Shown here in pieces: positions 49,986-58,753 of a DNA stretch of 64,000 bases. Made by a program: the position numbers and the translations under genes. Below the pieces are notes generated by a model. That model worked only from the letters and a program-made list of their open reading frames with translations. It was not told where the DNA came from and made no database searches. The stretch is from positions 1 to 64,000 of the forward strand of contig NZ_RYFF01000024.1 in assembly GCF_004138165.1 (NCBI RefSeq), read 5' to 3'. This stretch comes from Candidatus Chloroploca sp. Khr17 (GTDB taxonomy: Bacteria; Chloroflexota; Chloroflexia; Chloroflexales; Chloroflexaceae). The stretch's first letter is position 1. Each line of letters starts with the position of its first letter.

Positions 49986-51346
49986 AACGTCTCTGGATCC
50001 AACTCACCTTGAGCTTCGGCTTAGTAGCCTTGACGGCCATCGTAACCGTAGCCTTGCTGGCGAATACCCGGGCCGCGACAACCTTTCGGGGCTATGTCGT
50101 GCGTAGTCAGGTCACCGACTCGGGGCTGATCGGGCGACTTGAGCGTTTGTACCGCGAACAAGGTTCGTGGGAGGGGGTTGAGACAATCCTCGCGGCCCAG
50201 TCTGGGCCTGGCCAAGGACGGGGTGGGCAGGGTCTGGGGGCATTGCGGAGCAGTGTCGCGCTAGCCGATGCCCAGGGACAACTGATCGCCGATCCCAACG
50301 GCATCGCGACGGGCAACAGCCTAGACGTCCGTGAGCGCGACAACGCCCTCCCGATCACGGTCGCCAACGAGACCGTGGGCTATCTGCTGGTCAGCGAATC
50401 ACATGGCGGCAGCCTGCCCGGTGCAGCCGAGCGTTTTTTGGAGGATCTGAACGATATTTTCTGGTGGTCGGCGCTCCTTGCCGCCAGCATCGGGCTCGTG
50501 CTCGGCTTGCTGCTGGCGCGGAGCCTGACGGCACCACTCAACCGATTAGCGCATGGAGCGCGACGCATTGCCCAGGGCCAACTTGACGAACGGGTACCGC
50601 CTGGCGGGCCCACCGAAGTAAGCCAGGTTGCCGAGGCCTTCAACGCCATGGCCGCCAGTTTGCAAGCCGGCGAGACCGAGCGTCGTCATATGGTCGCCGA
50701 CATTGCCCACGAACTACGCACCCCACTCACCGTCGTACAGGGGAATTTGCGCGCCATGCTCGACGATGTCTACCCGCTCAGCAAAAGCGAAGTAGCGACC
50801 ATCTACGATACCACGCTGAGCTTGCGCCGACTCGTCGACGACCTACGGGAACTCTCGCTTGCCGAGGCGGGGCAACTGGAACTGCACCTCAGCCCCACAG
50901 CAATTGGCCCCCTCCTTGAGCGCACGGTCACCCTCTTTGAAGAGCTTGCGGCGAGTCAGCAGATCACACTCTACGCCACGTATGCACCCGAACTGCCGAT
51001 GGTGACAGGTGATGCTGAACGTTTGACGCAAGTGTTACGCAACCTGGTGAGCAATGCCCTGCACCACACGCCAGCAAGTGGCACAATCAGCTTGCGGGCA
51101 ACAGCCGAAGGATCGCTGGTACGGGTCACCGTCGAAGACAATGGCACAGGCATTGCAGCCGACGATCTGCCCCACATCTTCGAGCGTTTTTACCGAGCAG
51201 ACCGGTCACGCAGCCGTGATCGAGGGGGAAGCGGGCTCGGGCTTGCCATTACCCAACAATTAATCAAGTTGCACAACGGCACCCTTGGGGTCACCAGCGA
51301 GCCAGGGCAAGGGACGTGTTTCTGGTTTACCCTGTCGGTGGCGTAG
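49982..51346 (+). CDS. HAMP-type sensor histidine kinase
   Basis: 454 residues. TM1 at about 8-28, an extracytoplasmic domain to about 150 with a Gly/Gln-rich loop (SGPGQGRGGQGLG), TM2 at about 155-178, and HAMP following LTAPLNRLAHGARRIAQG. The H-box is DIAHELRTPLT (about 240), N-box NLVSNALHHTP, G-boxes DNGTGIA and GSGLGLAI. The signal is unknown. Full-length and with all catalytic motifs, it would phosphorylate the response regulator encoded just upstream. Confidence 0.95.
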   Translation: MKRLWIQLTLSFGLVALTAIVTVALLANTRAATTFRGYVVRSQVTDSGLIGRLERLYREQGSWEGVETILAAQSGPGQGRGGQGLGALRSSVALADAQGQLIADPNGIATGNSLDVRERDNALPITVANETVGYLLVSESHGGSLPGAAERFLEDLNDIFWWSALLAASIGLVLGLLLARSLTAPLNRLAHGARRIAQGQLDERVPPGGPTEVSQVAEAFNAMAASLQAGETERRHMVADIAHELRTPLTVVQGNLRAMLDDVYPLSKSEVATIYDTTLSLRRLVDDLRELSLAEAGQLELHLSPTAIGPLLERTVTLFEELAASQQITLYATYAPELPMVTGDAERLTQVLRNLVSNALHHTPASGTISLRATAEGSLVRVTVEDNGTGIAADDLPHIFERFYRADRSRSRDRGGSGLGLAITQQLIKLHNGTLGVTSEPGQGTCFWFTLSVA

Positions 51347-51429
51347 GGGCACAGCGCTGCCGTGCCCCGGCGCTGCCGTGCCCCGACTGGCGCCGCATTG
51401 AAAAAAGACAGGGTTTGCCCACAACAAAA

Positions 51430-51462
51430 CGGGCAACGAGTGACGTAGATACTCGTTGCCCG
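51430..51462. terminator. 12-bp convergent hairpin
   Basis: CGGGCAACGAGT / ACTCGTTGCCCG between the kinase gene and the roadblock gene. Confidence 0.7.
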
Positions 51463-51489
51463 CGTGCAACACAGAGCCTGGGAGCCAGC

Positions 51490-51858
51490 CTAGACGAGAT
51501 TAATCAACTCGTTGGCAGTTCGGCGCATATCGAGGAAGACCAGACCAAGCTTGGCACGACTCTGCGCAAGAGCGGTCAAGACTGCCTCGTCGCCGATAGC
51601 CATCAGGATCACATATCCTTCTTCACCCCGGACAAAGACTTGATCGAGTTGACCGCGCCGCAACTCATTGGCAATCCGCTCACCAAGCGAGAGCATTGCT
51701 GCGCTCATCGCCGAGACTCGATCTTCCTCAACATCAGCGGGCAGCGCCGAAGCCATGATGAGACCATCAACACTGACGACAGCCGATGCCTCGATGTCAG
51801 GCGTATTCATTGACAGGGCCTTCAGATGCCGCACCATCTCTTCGGTTCTGCTTGCCAT
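51490..51858 (-). CDS. Roadblock/LC7 domain protein
   Basis: 122 residues covering one roadblock domain: ASAVVSVDGLIMASALP, a central long helix MSAAMLSLGERIANEL, and the final strands QVFVRGEEGYVILMAI. Bacterial members (MglB-like) pair with small Ras-like GTPases in polarity or motility control; no GTPase gene is in the window. It is preceded by its own ~220-base intergenic region and followed by a terminator, so it is monocistronic. Confidence 0.88.
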   Translation of the reverse strand: MASRTEEMVRHLKALSMNTPDIEASAVVSVDGLIMASALPADVEEDRVSAMSAAMLSLGERIANELRRGQLDQVFVRGEEGYVILMAIGDEAVLTALAQSRAKLGLVFLDMRRTANELINLV

Positions 51859-52077
51859 TTATATCCTCCTTGGGCCATCAACCAGTTGTGGGGTAAAGGC
51901 GAGAATGTGCCAGTTTCTACCGGCAAAGCACACGGGCCATAGCGCGATGACCATCCTGGCCTATTCTACTACATCTTGAGACTACGGGCAACTTGTTTAC
52001 TTCGTGCCAATGGGATAGAACGTGTGCCTCTACACGTGCAAGTGTAATGACTAGCACTTGTCGTAATTATACCATCA

Positions 52078-53382
52078 TCAGGGCCTTGTTTCGAGGCGGC
52101 TACGCAACATTCCATCAGCCTGTTCAATCGCCTGCTCAGGCGTAAGAAGGCGGCGCAAAACACTACTATGCATGTCAAGCAAAATATTCCAGACGACCTC
52201 GTTGGCGATCCGGCTATTGGGCATTGGCAAGCCGACCTGGGCCTGAGCGCGAAAAGCGATGGCCGCATTACGCAACTCTGGATCAAGGTCGGTATCTTCA
52301 GCTTCAAGATCGAGGCTCAGCAACACCGGTTGGCGGCCAGCGCGCAACAATTCGCGCTGGGCGACCTCGTCCAGCAGATAGGTGGCAAGGGCGCTTGCCG
52401 CCGTCCGCTCGGCTTGTTCGCCGAGGCGGGCATTGAAAACCAGCACATCACTCTGCACCAGGGGTTGCGGCTGTTGATTGCTCCCCGACAGATGCGGCAA
52501 AGGCATCACCCCTAGATTACCGGGCCAGATCGTCTGATAGACCGGCAAGGCATGGGCCCAATCAATCGTCATCACGGCCTGCTGCGCCATCACCGCATTG
52601 TCCACGCGCACTCCATCGAGCCGTGCGAGCAGTCGCGGATCTTCGCGGAGTTGCAGCAGCCAATTGAGCCAGGCTTCAGTGCCTTCACGCCCGTCGAGGC
52701 CAAGGATGATTGCGCCCTCGTCATCAAAGACCCGCCCACCAAAGGCATAGAGATAACCAAGCGTACGGTCGAGGTTGAGATTGTAGGCAAGCCCCCAGAT
52801 TGGCGGGTTGCTACTGGTGACGGTCAAGCCACGCGCCGTCGCGAGCAGGGGATCGAGATCAGATGGCGGCGCTCCGGTGAAATTCGCCCGATTATAGTAG
52901 AGGGCCAGCGTATCAAAGGTCAGTGGCACGCCATAGAGCGCCGGGCCATCAGCGGTTGCGGTGCGTGCCGCGCCAACCGCAACCGGCAAGAGTTGCGCCA
53001 CCGTGCGTGCGGGGATCAGATCCTCAGCGGGAAGCAAGACTGCCTCGTCACGCAATCCACCAAGCGTATGACTCGGCACAATCGCAACATGAGGGCCACC
53101 GCCTTCGGCAACGGCAAGCGCAAGATCGCTGCGCAGCGTCGCGGCAGGGCGGGTTTGCAGGACAATTTGCACCCCTGGGGTTGTCCGATTAAAGCGCTCG
53201 ATCAGCACCGCAAGCACCTGGGCCTCGGCACGGGGCCAGGCATGCCAAAGGATCAAGACGGTACGCTCGCTCGGGGCAACCGCAGAAGACGTCGGTGGTG
53301 GCGACGTGCTGCTCGTTGAACAGGCAACGAGCAGCACCGCCATCAACCAGGCAAGCAGGAGAGATCTAAGTTGCGCCAGCAT
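52078..53382 (-). CDS. Extracellular solute-binding lipoprotein (family 1)
   Basis: 434 residues. Signal peptide with lipobox AVLLVAC (about residue 21), a Ser/Pro/Thr linker, and the MalE-like domain starting TVLILWHAWPRAEAQVLAVLIERFN. Typical features are ALYGVPLTFDTLALYYNRANF and GRVFDDEGAIILG. The start at 53382 has GGAG eleven bases before it. Such proteins feed sugar ABC importers, but no permease or ATPase of that kind is in the window, so it is an orphan. It follows the transglutaminase gene after 54 bases. Confidence 0.88.
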   Translation of the reverse strand: MLAQLRSLLLAWLMAVLLVACSTSSTSPPPTSSAVAPSERTVLILWHAWPRAEAQVLAVLIERFNRTTPGVQIVLQTRPAATLRSDLALAVAEGGGPHVAIVPSHTLGGLRDEAVLLPAEDLIPARTVAQLLPVAVGAARTATADGPALYGVPLTFDTLALYYNRANFTGAPPSDLDPLLATARGLTVTSSNPPIWGLAYNLNLDRTLGYLYAFGGRVFDDEGAIILGLDGREGTEAWLNWLLQLREDPRLLARLDGVRVDNAVMAQQAVMTIDWAHALPVYQTIWPGNLGVMPLPHLSGSNQQPQPLVQSDVLVFNARLGEQAERTAASALATYLLDEVAQRELLRAGRQPVLLSLDLEAEDTDLDPELRNAAIAFRAQAQVGLPMPNSRIANEVVWNILLDMHSSVLRRLLTPEQAIEQADGMLRSRLETRP

Positions 53383-53436
53383 CTGCACCACTGCTCCTTT
53401 TGGGCTACACAACGAGCCAGTATAGCATGCATGGTG

Positions 53437-55824
53437 CTACGAGCGTTGGAATTGGCTCATCCGGTCGGGCAGAGCCGTAAAGATGCGCCGGACAAGCGCC
53501 CGATGCAAGGCCTTGCGCGCTTCATCAGATGGAAGATCAACGCGTGCCCCACGGAAGAGTTGCCCGGTAGTCTGCGCCGGCCCACCGTACTGTTCACGAG
53601 CATACGCCCTGGCAATCTGCACAATCGTTGTTTGATGGTCGGGCAATGCGGCGGCCAGCAGCGCCCCGTATTCCGCCGGAGTCACTTGCTCAGCCTGGCC
53701 GAGACCACTCCAGCGAGCCAGTAACGCCATCCCCGCATACGTCGCACCTACCTGACTCAGCCCATACAACTCGTATCGCCAGCGGGCATACAGAGCGAGC
53801 GCCAGCAAGCCAAGTGCCACCAGGATCATCCCAAAGGGACCAAGCGACAAGACGCTCCCGAAGGCCCCAGACGGTTCACCGGTCTGCAGAACACCAGGCA
53901 CGGGAATCTGATCGAGGCCCTCATCGAGCTCATCAAAACGGCCAGGATCGGGATTGAGCGGGGCAAGCGGGCCCCCAGCATCACTGCTATCCGAGCCGAG
54001 ATTGGCGGTGAGGCGACGCGACGGTACAACCGTGTAACTGGCAGCCGTTGGCTCAAAACGCTCCCAGCCAAAACCAGGGAAATAGACCTCGGGCCAGCTA
54101 TGGGCAACATTTTCACGGACAACATAGATGCCACGCTCGGTGTCAAACTCGCCGCCGGCATAGCCACGTACCCAGCGTGCTGGAATACCTTGTGAGCGCA
54201 GCATCACCACCATCGCCGAAGCGAAATAATCACAGTAGCCGGTTCGCTCTTCAAAGATGAACCAATCCACGAGATCGGCATCAGGAGGAGGCGCCGCGAT
54301 CGACTCGCTATACGGAATAGTGCGGAGGTAATCCTGGATTACGATGGCCTGGTCATAAGGGGTCAACGCCCCATTTTCGGCGATGAGACGGGCCGCGAGT
54401 TCGTACGTACGCGGTGTTACCGTCTCGGGCAGGGCGAGATAGCGCTCGCGCACCCATTGCGGATAATCACTACCCGAGGCGCGCAGGCTCGCGACATCGG
54501 CAAACGACATCAGCGCCGTCACCGTATAGACCTGCTCGGCCCGGAGGCGTTCTTGGGCCACGACGAGCGCGAGTTCATCAAAATTGGGCACGCTCACGCC
54601 CCCACTCAAAGCGTAGTTATGTTCAACCAGGGTAGGAAGGCTGATCTGATACGGCGTACCGCCCACCATCACCAGATCATCAAGCCGATCCGATTTCATC
54701 GTAAAAGTCTGCACAACTTCACGGCGGCCCTGCCCAGGTGAGACCGGAAGAGGTTCATCAGCCTCGCGGGGGGTACGCGCCTGCTCGGGGGCACCGACCC
54801 CGAGCGCAGCACGGGCCTGTTCACCAACGGTATTCTGCCAACCCTGGCCGGTATACTTATCAAACGCGACCGCCCGCCAGTAATCATACTCAAGCGAGCG
54901 CACCTCCATCACCGTATCGGCCGTCAACTGACGGGAACCACCAAGGGCTGCGCCACGTGACGTAAAGGCCCCGCTACCAGCACCGGGAGGGGCGGTAATC
55001 GTACTGAACATATCCTCCCACTGCTCGCGGGCGGCCTTAAAGGGACTACTGAGCATCGTCCAGGTACGGGTAGCCCGATCAATCGAGACCTCACCGGGTA
55101 AAAAGGCGGTCAGGATGATCAACAGGCCACAGACAAACGTCGCCGACCAGAGAAAGCGGAGCGGAAGCAGATCGGGATACTCGATCTGGCGGGCATCCCA
55201 GAGCGCCTGGCGCTGGATAACATTCTGGTAGACGAGCAACAGCAGCGCCGCGCAGAGAAAGACAAAAAAGGGCATCGTCGGCTTGGGCAAGACATAGGTA
55301 TAGTTAATCAACGCCACAAGCGCATTGAGCAAAATGGGCCGCCAGGTCCAGCCACGGCGCAAAACCATCCATGCCGTACTATAGGCCAGCAACCAGACCA
55401 GAAGGCAGAGGACAAAGACAAAGAGCAGAATATCCTCACCGCGCCCGCCGGCACCGATCACGCGGGTCCAGATCAAGGCACGGATCAAGAGATCGGTCGC
55501 CTGATCGCGCCAGGTGATCAGGCGTGCATCCATCAGATCGCCGAGCAGATGGATCGCCCAGGTAAACCCGAGCATCCCGCTCAGCAGATGAGCCAACCCG
55601 GGGTTCAGCCAAGGCAAACGGGCAAAGATTGCCCCGAGCACCAGACCAAGCAGCGCCATCGGGCGCAGCACTTCGAGCCCCGAGGCCCAATTGGAAACCG
55701 AGAGTGACCAGACGACGGCGCCGGTCATCAACAGGATCAGCAGAAACCCGGGTAAAACCTCAGCCAGTTCACGGCTCCACTCACGAGGAGCAGGCCGCTT
55801 GGCCGATGTGGTTAATGTTGTCAT
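53437..55824 (-). CDS. TgpA-like membrane transglutaminase
   Basis: 795 residues. Seven or so N-terminal membrane helices (residues 20-245), then an extracytoplasmic domain with a transglutaminase-like core: catalytic Cys in TGYCDYFASAMVVMLR (about 540), His in NVAHSWPEVYF, and an Asp/Glu in FEPTAAS. One more helix (about 665-685) is followed by a C-terminal DUF4129-like cytoplasmic domain. The layout matches TgpA/DUF3488 proteins, which act at the envelope. Twelve bases downstream of tatD. The usual partners MoxR and DUF58 are not adjacent, though a DUF58 protein is encoded at 21931. Confidence 0.9.
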   Translation of the reverse strand: MTTLTTSAKRPAPREWSRELAEVLPGFLLILLMTGAVVWSLSVSNWASGLEVLRPMALLGLVLGAIFARLPWLNPGLAHLLSGMLGFTWAIHLLGDLMDARLITWRDQATDLLIRALIWTRVIGAGGRGEDILLFVFVLCLLVWLLAYSTAWMVLRRGWTWRPILLNALVALINYTYVLPKPTMPFFVFLCAALLLLVYQNVIQRQALWDARQIEYPDLLPLRFLWSATFVCGLLIILTAFLPGEVSIDRATRTWTMLSSPFKAAREQWEDMFSTITAPPGAGSGAFTSRGAALGGSRQLTADTVMEVRSLEYDYWRAVAFDKYTGQGWQNTVGEQARAALGVGAPEQARTPREADEPLPVSPGQGRREVVQTFTMKSDRLDDLVMVGGTPYQISLPTLVEHNYALSGGVSVPNFDELALVVAQERLRAEQVYTVTALMSFADVASLRASGSDYPQWVRERYLALPETVTPRTYELAARLIAENGALTPYDQAIVIQDYLRTIPYSESIAAPPPDADLVDWFIFEERTGYCDYFASAMVVMLRSQGIPARWVRGYAGGEFDTERGIYVVRENVAHSWPEVYFPGFGWERFEPTAASYTVVPSRRLTANLGSDSSDAGGPLAPLNPDPGRFDELDEGLDQIPVPGVLQTGEPSGAFGSVLSLGPFGMILVALGLLALALYARWRYELYGLSQVGATYAGMALLARWSGLGQAEQVTPAEYGALLAAALPDHQTTIVQIARAYAREQYGGPAQTTGQLFRGARVDLPSDEARKALHRALVRRIFTALPDRMSQFQRS

Positions 55825-55836
55825 ATATTCTATCGA

Positions 55837-56622
55837 TCAGCGCATCCGTGGAAAGATACGCCGGGCATTTGCGTCTACGATCGTTGCCACCTCGGCGAGC
55901 GGTTGCTCACGCAGGGCGGCAAGCTGTTCGGTCACGAGCCGCACACGGGCTGGCTCGTTACGTTTGCCCCGATAGGGATGCGGGCTAAGATAGGGGCTAT
56001 CAGTCTCGGTGAGCAGCATCGTCAACGGCGCACGACGCGCCACCTCGTGCAGGATGGTTGCTTTGGGGAAGGTAAGCGGCCCCGAAAACGAGAGCAAAAA
56101 GTTCAATTCAAGGCAGATCTGGGCATAGGCCCAATCGCCCGAAAACGAATGCATCACCCCTGACACACCCCTGGCAGCCTCGGCGAGCACCTGGGCCGTA
56201 TCGTCGTGGGCATCGCGGCTATGGATCACCACCGGAAGATCCAGGCTGCGTGCAAGCTCGAGTTGCTGACGAAAGACGAGCGCCTGAGCTTCAGGCGAGG
56301 CCCGCATCCAATGGTAATCAAGGCCAATCTCGCCAAGGGCGACCACCTTGGGGTGGCGAGCGAGATCGCGCACCTGGGCGAGCCAGTCAGGGGGCAGATC
56401 GGCGACATGATTAGGTTGCACGCCAACGACCGCAAAGATCTGCGGGTACGCTTCAGCGAGCGCAAGAGCGGCACGCGACGAGGGCAGATCGTAGCCAATC
56501 TCGATGATCCGTGTCACGCCATCAGCGGCAGCGCGGGCCAGCACCGCCTCACGGTCGGCATCAAATTGCGCAAGCGCAACATGCGCGTGGGTATCAATAA
56601 AGGGAATGGAACCGTCACTCAT
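55837..56622 (-). CDS. tatD: TatD-family metal-dependent hydrolase/DNase
   Basis: 261 residues, full length. Motifs: FIDTHAHV at the start, ALGEIGLDYHW (Glu ligand), PVVIHSRDAHDDT, GVMHSFSGDW and LLTETDSPYL: the amidohydrolase-type two-metal site. TatD enzymes are magnesium-dependent DNases with repair or quality-control roles. No ribosome site is visible; an extended -10 (TGC-TACAAT, 56629-56637 minus strand) ends six bases before the ATG, so the mRNA is likely leaderless. First gene before the transglutaminase. Confidence 0.93.
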   Translation of the reverse strand: MSDGSIPFIDTHAHVALAQFDADREAVLARAAADGVTRIIEIGYDLPSSRAALALAEAYPQIFAVVGVQPNHVADLPPDWLAQVRDLARHPKVVALGEIGLDYHWMRASPEAQALVFRQQLELARSLDLPVVIHSRDAHDDTAQVLAEAARGVSGVMHSFSGDWAYAQICLELNFLLSFSGPLTFPKATILHEVARRAPLTMLLTETDSPYLSPHPYRGKRNEPARVRLVTEQLAALREQPLAEVATIVDANARRIFPRMR

Positions 56623-56628
56623 ATAGGC

Positions 56629-56637
56629 ATTGTAGCA
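56629..56637 (-). promoter_or_regulatory. Extended -10 of leaderless tatD
   Basis: Minus strand TGC-TACAAT, six bases before the tatD ATG. A separate plus-strand TACAAT (56647-56652) is a candidate -10 for ktrA, giving divergent promoters. Confidence 0.5.
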
Positions 56638-56662
56638 TAGCTGCGGTACAATATGAGTTATT

Positions 56663-56701
56663 GTTGGTGGCGGGGCCAGCTAAGCTCGCCCCGCCACCAA
56701 C
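56663..56701 (+). promoter_or_regulatory. Leader hairpin in front of ktrA
   Basis: Perfect 14-bp stem (56663-56676 / 56688-56701) with an 11-base loop containing AGCTAAGCT. If transcription starts from TACAAT at 56647, the hairpin forms the very 5' end of the mRNA, 22 bases before the ktrA ATG. Confidence 0.6.
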
Positions 56702-56723
56702 GGCACACAGAAAAGGACACACG

Positions 56724-57395
56724 ATGGCACGTGCAAGTCGTCAAGAAGAATTTGCCGTGATTGGGCTAGGGCGCTTTGGCAGTTCGGTGGCCTTGAATTT
56801 GATCGAGCGAGGCTATACGGTGCTTGGCATTGACCGTAGCGCCGAAATTGTGCAGACGCTCTCGGATCGTATTTCGCAGATAGTGGCGCTTGACTCAACG
56901 AATGAAGATGCCCTACGCGCCGTTGATATTACCTCGTTTGATACGGTGGTAGTCGCGATTGGCACCCACTTCGAGAATAATCTGATGACCACCGTCACCC
57001 TCAAGGGCCTGGGGGTGCGCCGTGTCGTCTGCAAGGCGATCAGTGAACGCCAGCAGCAGATCCTTTTGCGGATCGGGGCTGATCAGGTCGTCCTGCCTGA
57101 ACACGAAGCCGGGGCGCGCCTCGCCTGGCGCCTGGCTGAACCACGGGTCCTCGAGCACCTTGATCTTGGCTCGGGGTTCAGTGTTGCCGAAATCCATGTC
57201 CCCGAGTGGCTCGTGGGGCAATCACTGATGATGAGCGGGCTCCGCAAACGCTACAATATCAACCTGCTTGCGATTAAACGAAACGGCCAGATGATTGTCA
57301 CCCCGCCAGCCGACATGCTCTTTGCGCGTGGTGATATGATGCTAATTATTGGGGCCGATCATTCAATCAGCAGTTTTTGCCACCAGACACAATAG
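56724..57395 (+). CDS. ktrA: K+ uptake regulatory subunit KtrA (RCK domain)
   Basis: 223 residues. RCK_N Rossmann fold with GLGRFGSSVALNLIERG and the acidic GID at the end of strand 2; TVTLKGLGVRRVVCKA further on; then an RCK_C domain ending MLFARGDMMLIIGAD. AAAAGGA precedes the ATG. KtrA forms a cytoplasmic ring that gates the KtrB channel in response to ATP/ADP or c-di-AMP. Followed by two ktrB genes in the same operon, with only one base before the first. Confidence 0.93.
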   Translation: MARASRQEEFAVIGLGRFGSSVALNLIERGYTVLGIDRSAEIVQTLSDRISQIVALDSTNEDALRAVDITSFDTVVVAIGTHFENNLMTTVTLKGLGVRRVVCKAISERQQQILLRIGADQVVLPEHEAGARLAWRLAEPRVLEHLDLGSGFSVAEIHVPEWLVGQSLMMSGLRKRYNINLLAIKRNGQMIVTPPADMLFARGDMMLIIGADHSISSFCHQTQ

Positions 57396-57396
57396 C

Positions 57397-58749
57397 ATGA
57401 CCATTTCCACCCAACGACGCCCTCTGCCACCACCTGTGCGCCTGGCGATTGGGCTCATCAGCTTTATGTTCTTTGGGGCATTCCTGCTCCACCTGCCGAT
57501 CTCAGGCCGTGATGGCAGCCTTACCTGGAATGAGGCTCTGTTTACCGCAACCTCGGCGTTGACCGTGACGGGTTTGACCATTATCACTCCGGCCAGCGAT
57601 CTGTCGACCTTTGGCATGCTGATCTTGCTGACCCTGATCCAGATCGGTGGCGTCGGCTTTATGGTCATTGCCGTCGTCATTCTGCGTCTGCTCGGGCGAC
57701 GCATTAGTCTGGCCGACCGACTCACCCTCAGCAATTCGCTGGGGTTGCTCTCGCCGGCGGCAATTGTCACCCTGACCCGCAATGTGCTGGCAAGTGTATT
57801 GTTGATTGAAGGCATCGGAGCCCTCCTGCTCTATTTCCACTGGCGCGGCGATCCACGCCTGAGTGAAGGCCAACTGATCCTCTATGCCCTTTTTCACGCC
57901 GTCTCGGCCTTTTGCAATGCCGGCTTCGAGCTCTTCAGCGGTACCCCGGGGTATCCTGACGGCATTCCCCGCGATACGCTGAGCCTGACGATTATGGGGT
58001 GGCTGATCTTTCTCGGGGGGCTAGGCATTCCGGTGATCGGCGATCTTTTGCTCTACTGGCGGCAACGTCGGTTTTCACTGCATACCCGCATCACCTTTAC
58101 GGTGGTTGCCTTCCTGGTCTTCGTGGGCATGGTGGGGGTTTTTATTGCGGAAGGGCGCGCAGGTGGCACCCTTGCCGAAGAACCCGCCTATCGCCGCCTC
58201 GTGATGAGTCTCTTCCAATCGGTCTCGGCGCGGGCGGGCGGTCTGGCAGGGATTCCTGATTTTGGTGAGATTAGCATTGCAACCCGTTTGTTGCTAATCA
58301 TGCTGATGTTCATTGGCTGTGCACCAGCCTCGATGGGGGGAGGCATTACGACAGGTACCTTCGCGGTGCTAATGATTTCGGTCTGGAGTTATGCACGAGG
58401 GCTGACTGAAGCCCAGTTTGGAGGGCGCACGCTCGCCGTCGGTACGGTGCGCAAAGCAGCAGCAGTGCTCACCGTCTCGTTACTCGTTGTCTTCACGACG
58501 ATCTGGTTGCTGGTTCTCACCCACGATGTCGCGCTTGATGTCGCTGCCTTCGAGGTCGTCTCAGCCTTTGCGACCTGCGGGCTCTCGCTGGGGATGACGG
58601 GCGATCTGAACCTCTTTGGTGAACTAGTGATTGTTTTTATGATGTTCTGGGGCCGTCTCGGGGCCTTGACGCTGGTCGTTGCGATCACGCGCCAGCAAAA
58701 TAACCTGCAGATGGTACGCTTCCCTGAAGAACAGATTCTCATCGGATAA
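57397..58749 (+). CDS. ktrB: K+ channel/transport subunit KtrB, copy 1
   Basis: 450 residues with four M1-P-M2 repeats of the SKT superfamily. Pore loops: TSALTVTGLTII, SAFCNAGFELF, SVSARAGGLAGIP and SAFATCGLSLG. The filter glycine is present in all four, but the third loop reads ARAGGLAG where relatives, and the next gene, have RTAGF. It starts one base after the ktrA stop and has no own ribosome site, so it is translated by coupling. Mediates Na+-linked K+ uptake with KtrA. Confidence 0.93.
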   Translation: MTISTQRRPLPPPVRLAIGLISFMFFGAFLLHLPISGRDGSLTWNEALFTATSALTVTGLTIITPASDLSTFGMLILLTLIQIGGVGFMVIAVVILRLLGRRISLADRLTLSNSLGLLSPAAIVTLTRNVLASVLLIEGIGALLLYFHWRGDPRLSEGQLILYALFHAVSAFCNAGFELFSGTPGYPDGIPRDTLSLTIMGWLIFLGGLGIPVIGDLLLYWRQRRFSLHTRITFTVVAFLVFVGMVGVFIAEGRAGGTLAEEPAYRRLVMSLFQSVSARAGGLAGIPDFGEISIATRLLLIMLMFIGCAPASMGGGITTGTFAVLMISVWSYARGLTEAQFGGRTLAVGTVRKAAAVLTVSLLVVFTTIWLLVLTHDVALDVAAFEVVSAFATCGLSLGMTGDLNLFGELVIVFMMFWGRLGALTLVVAITRQQNNLQMVRFPEEQILIG

Positions 58750-58753
58750 GTTT

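Noticed and set aside
56647-56723. c-di-AMP or other large riboswitch before ktrA
   Set aside because: The leader is only about 70 bases with a single hairpin, too small for the known classes.
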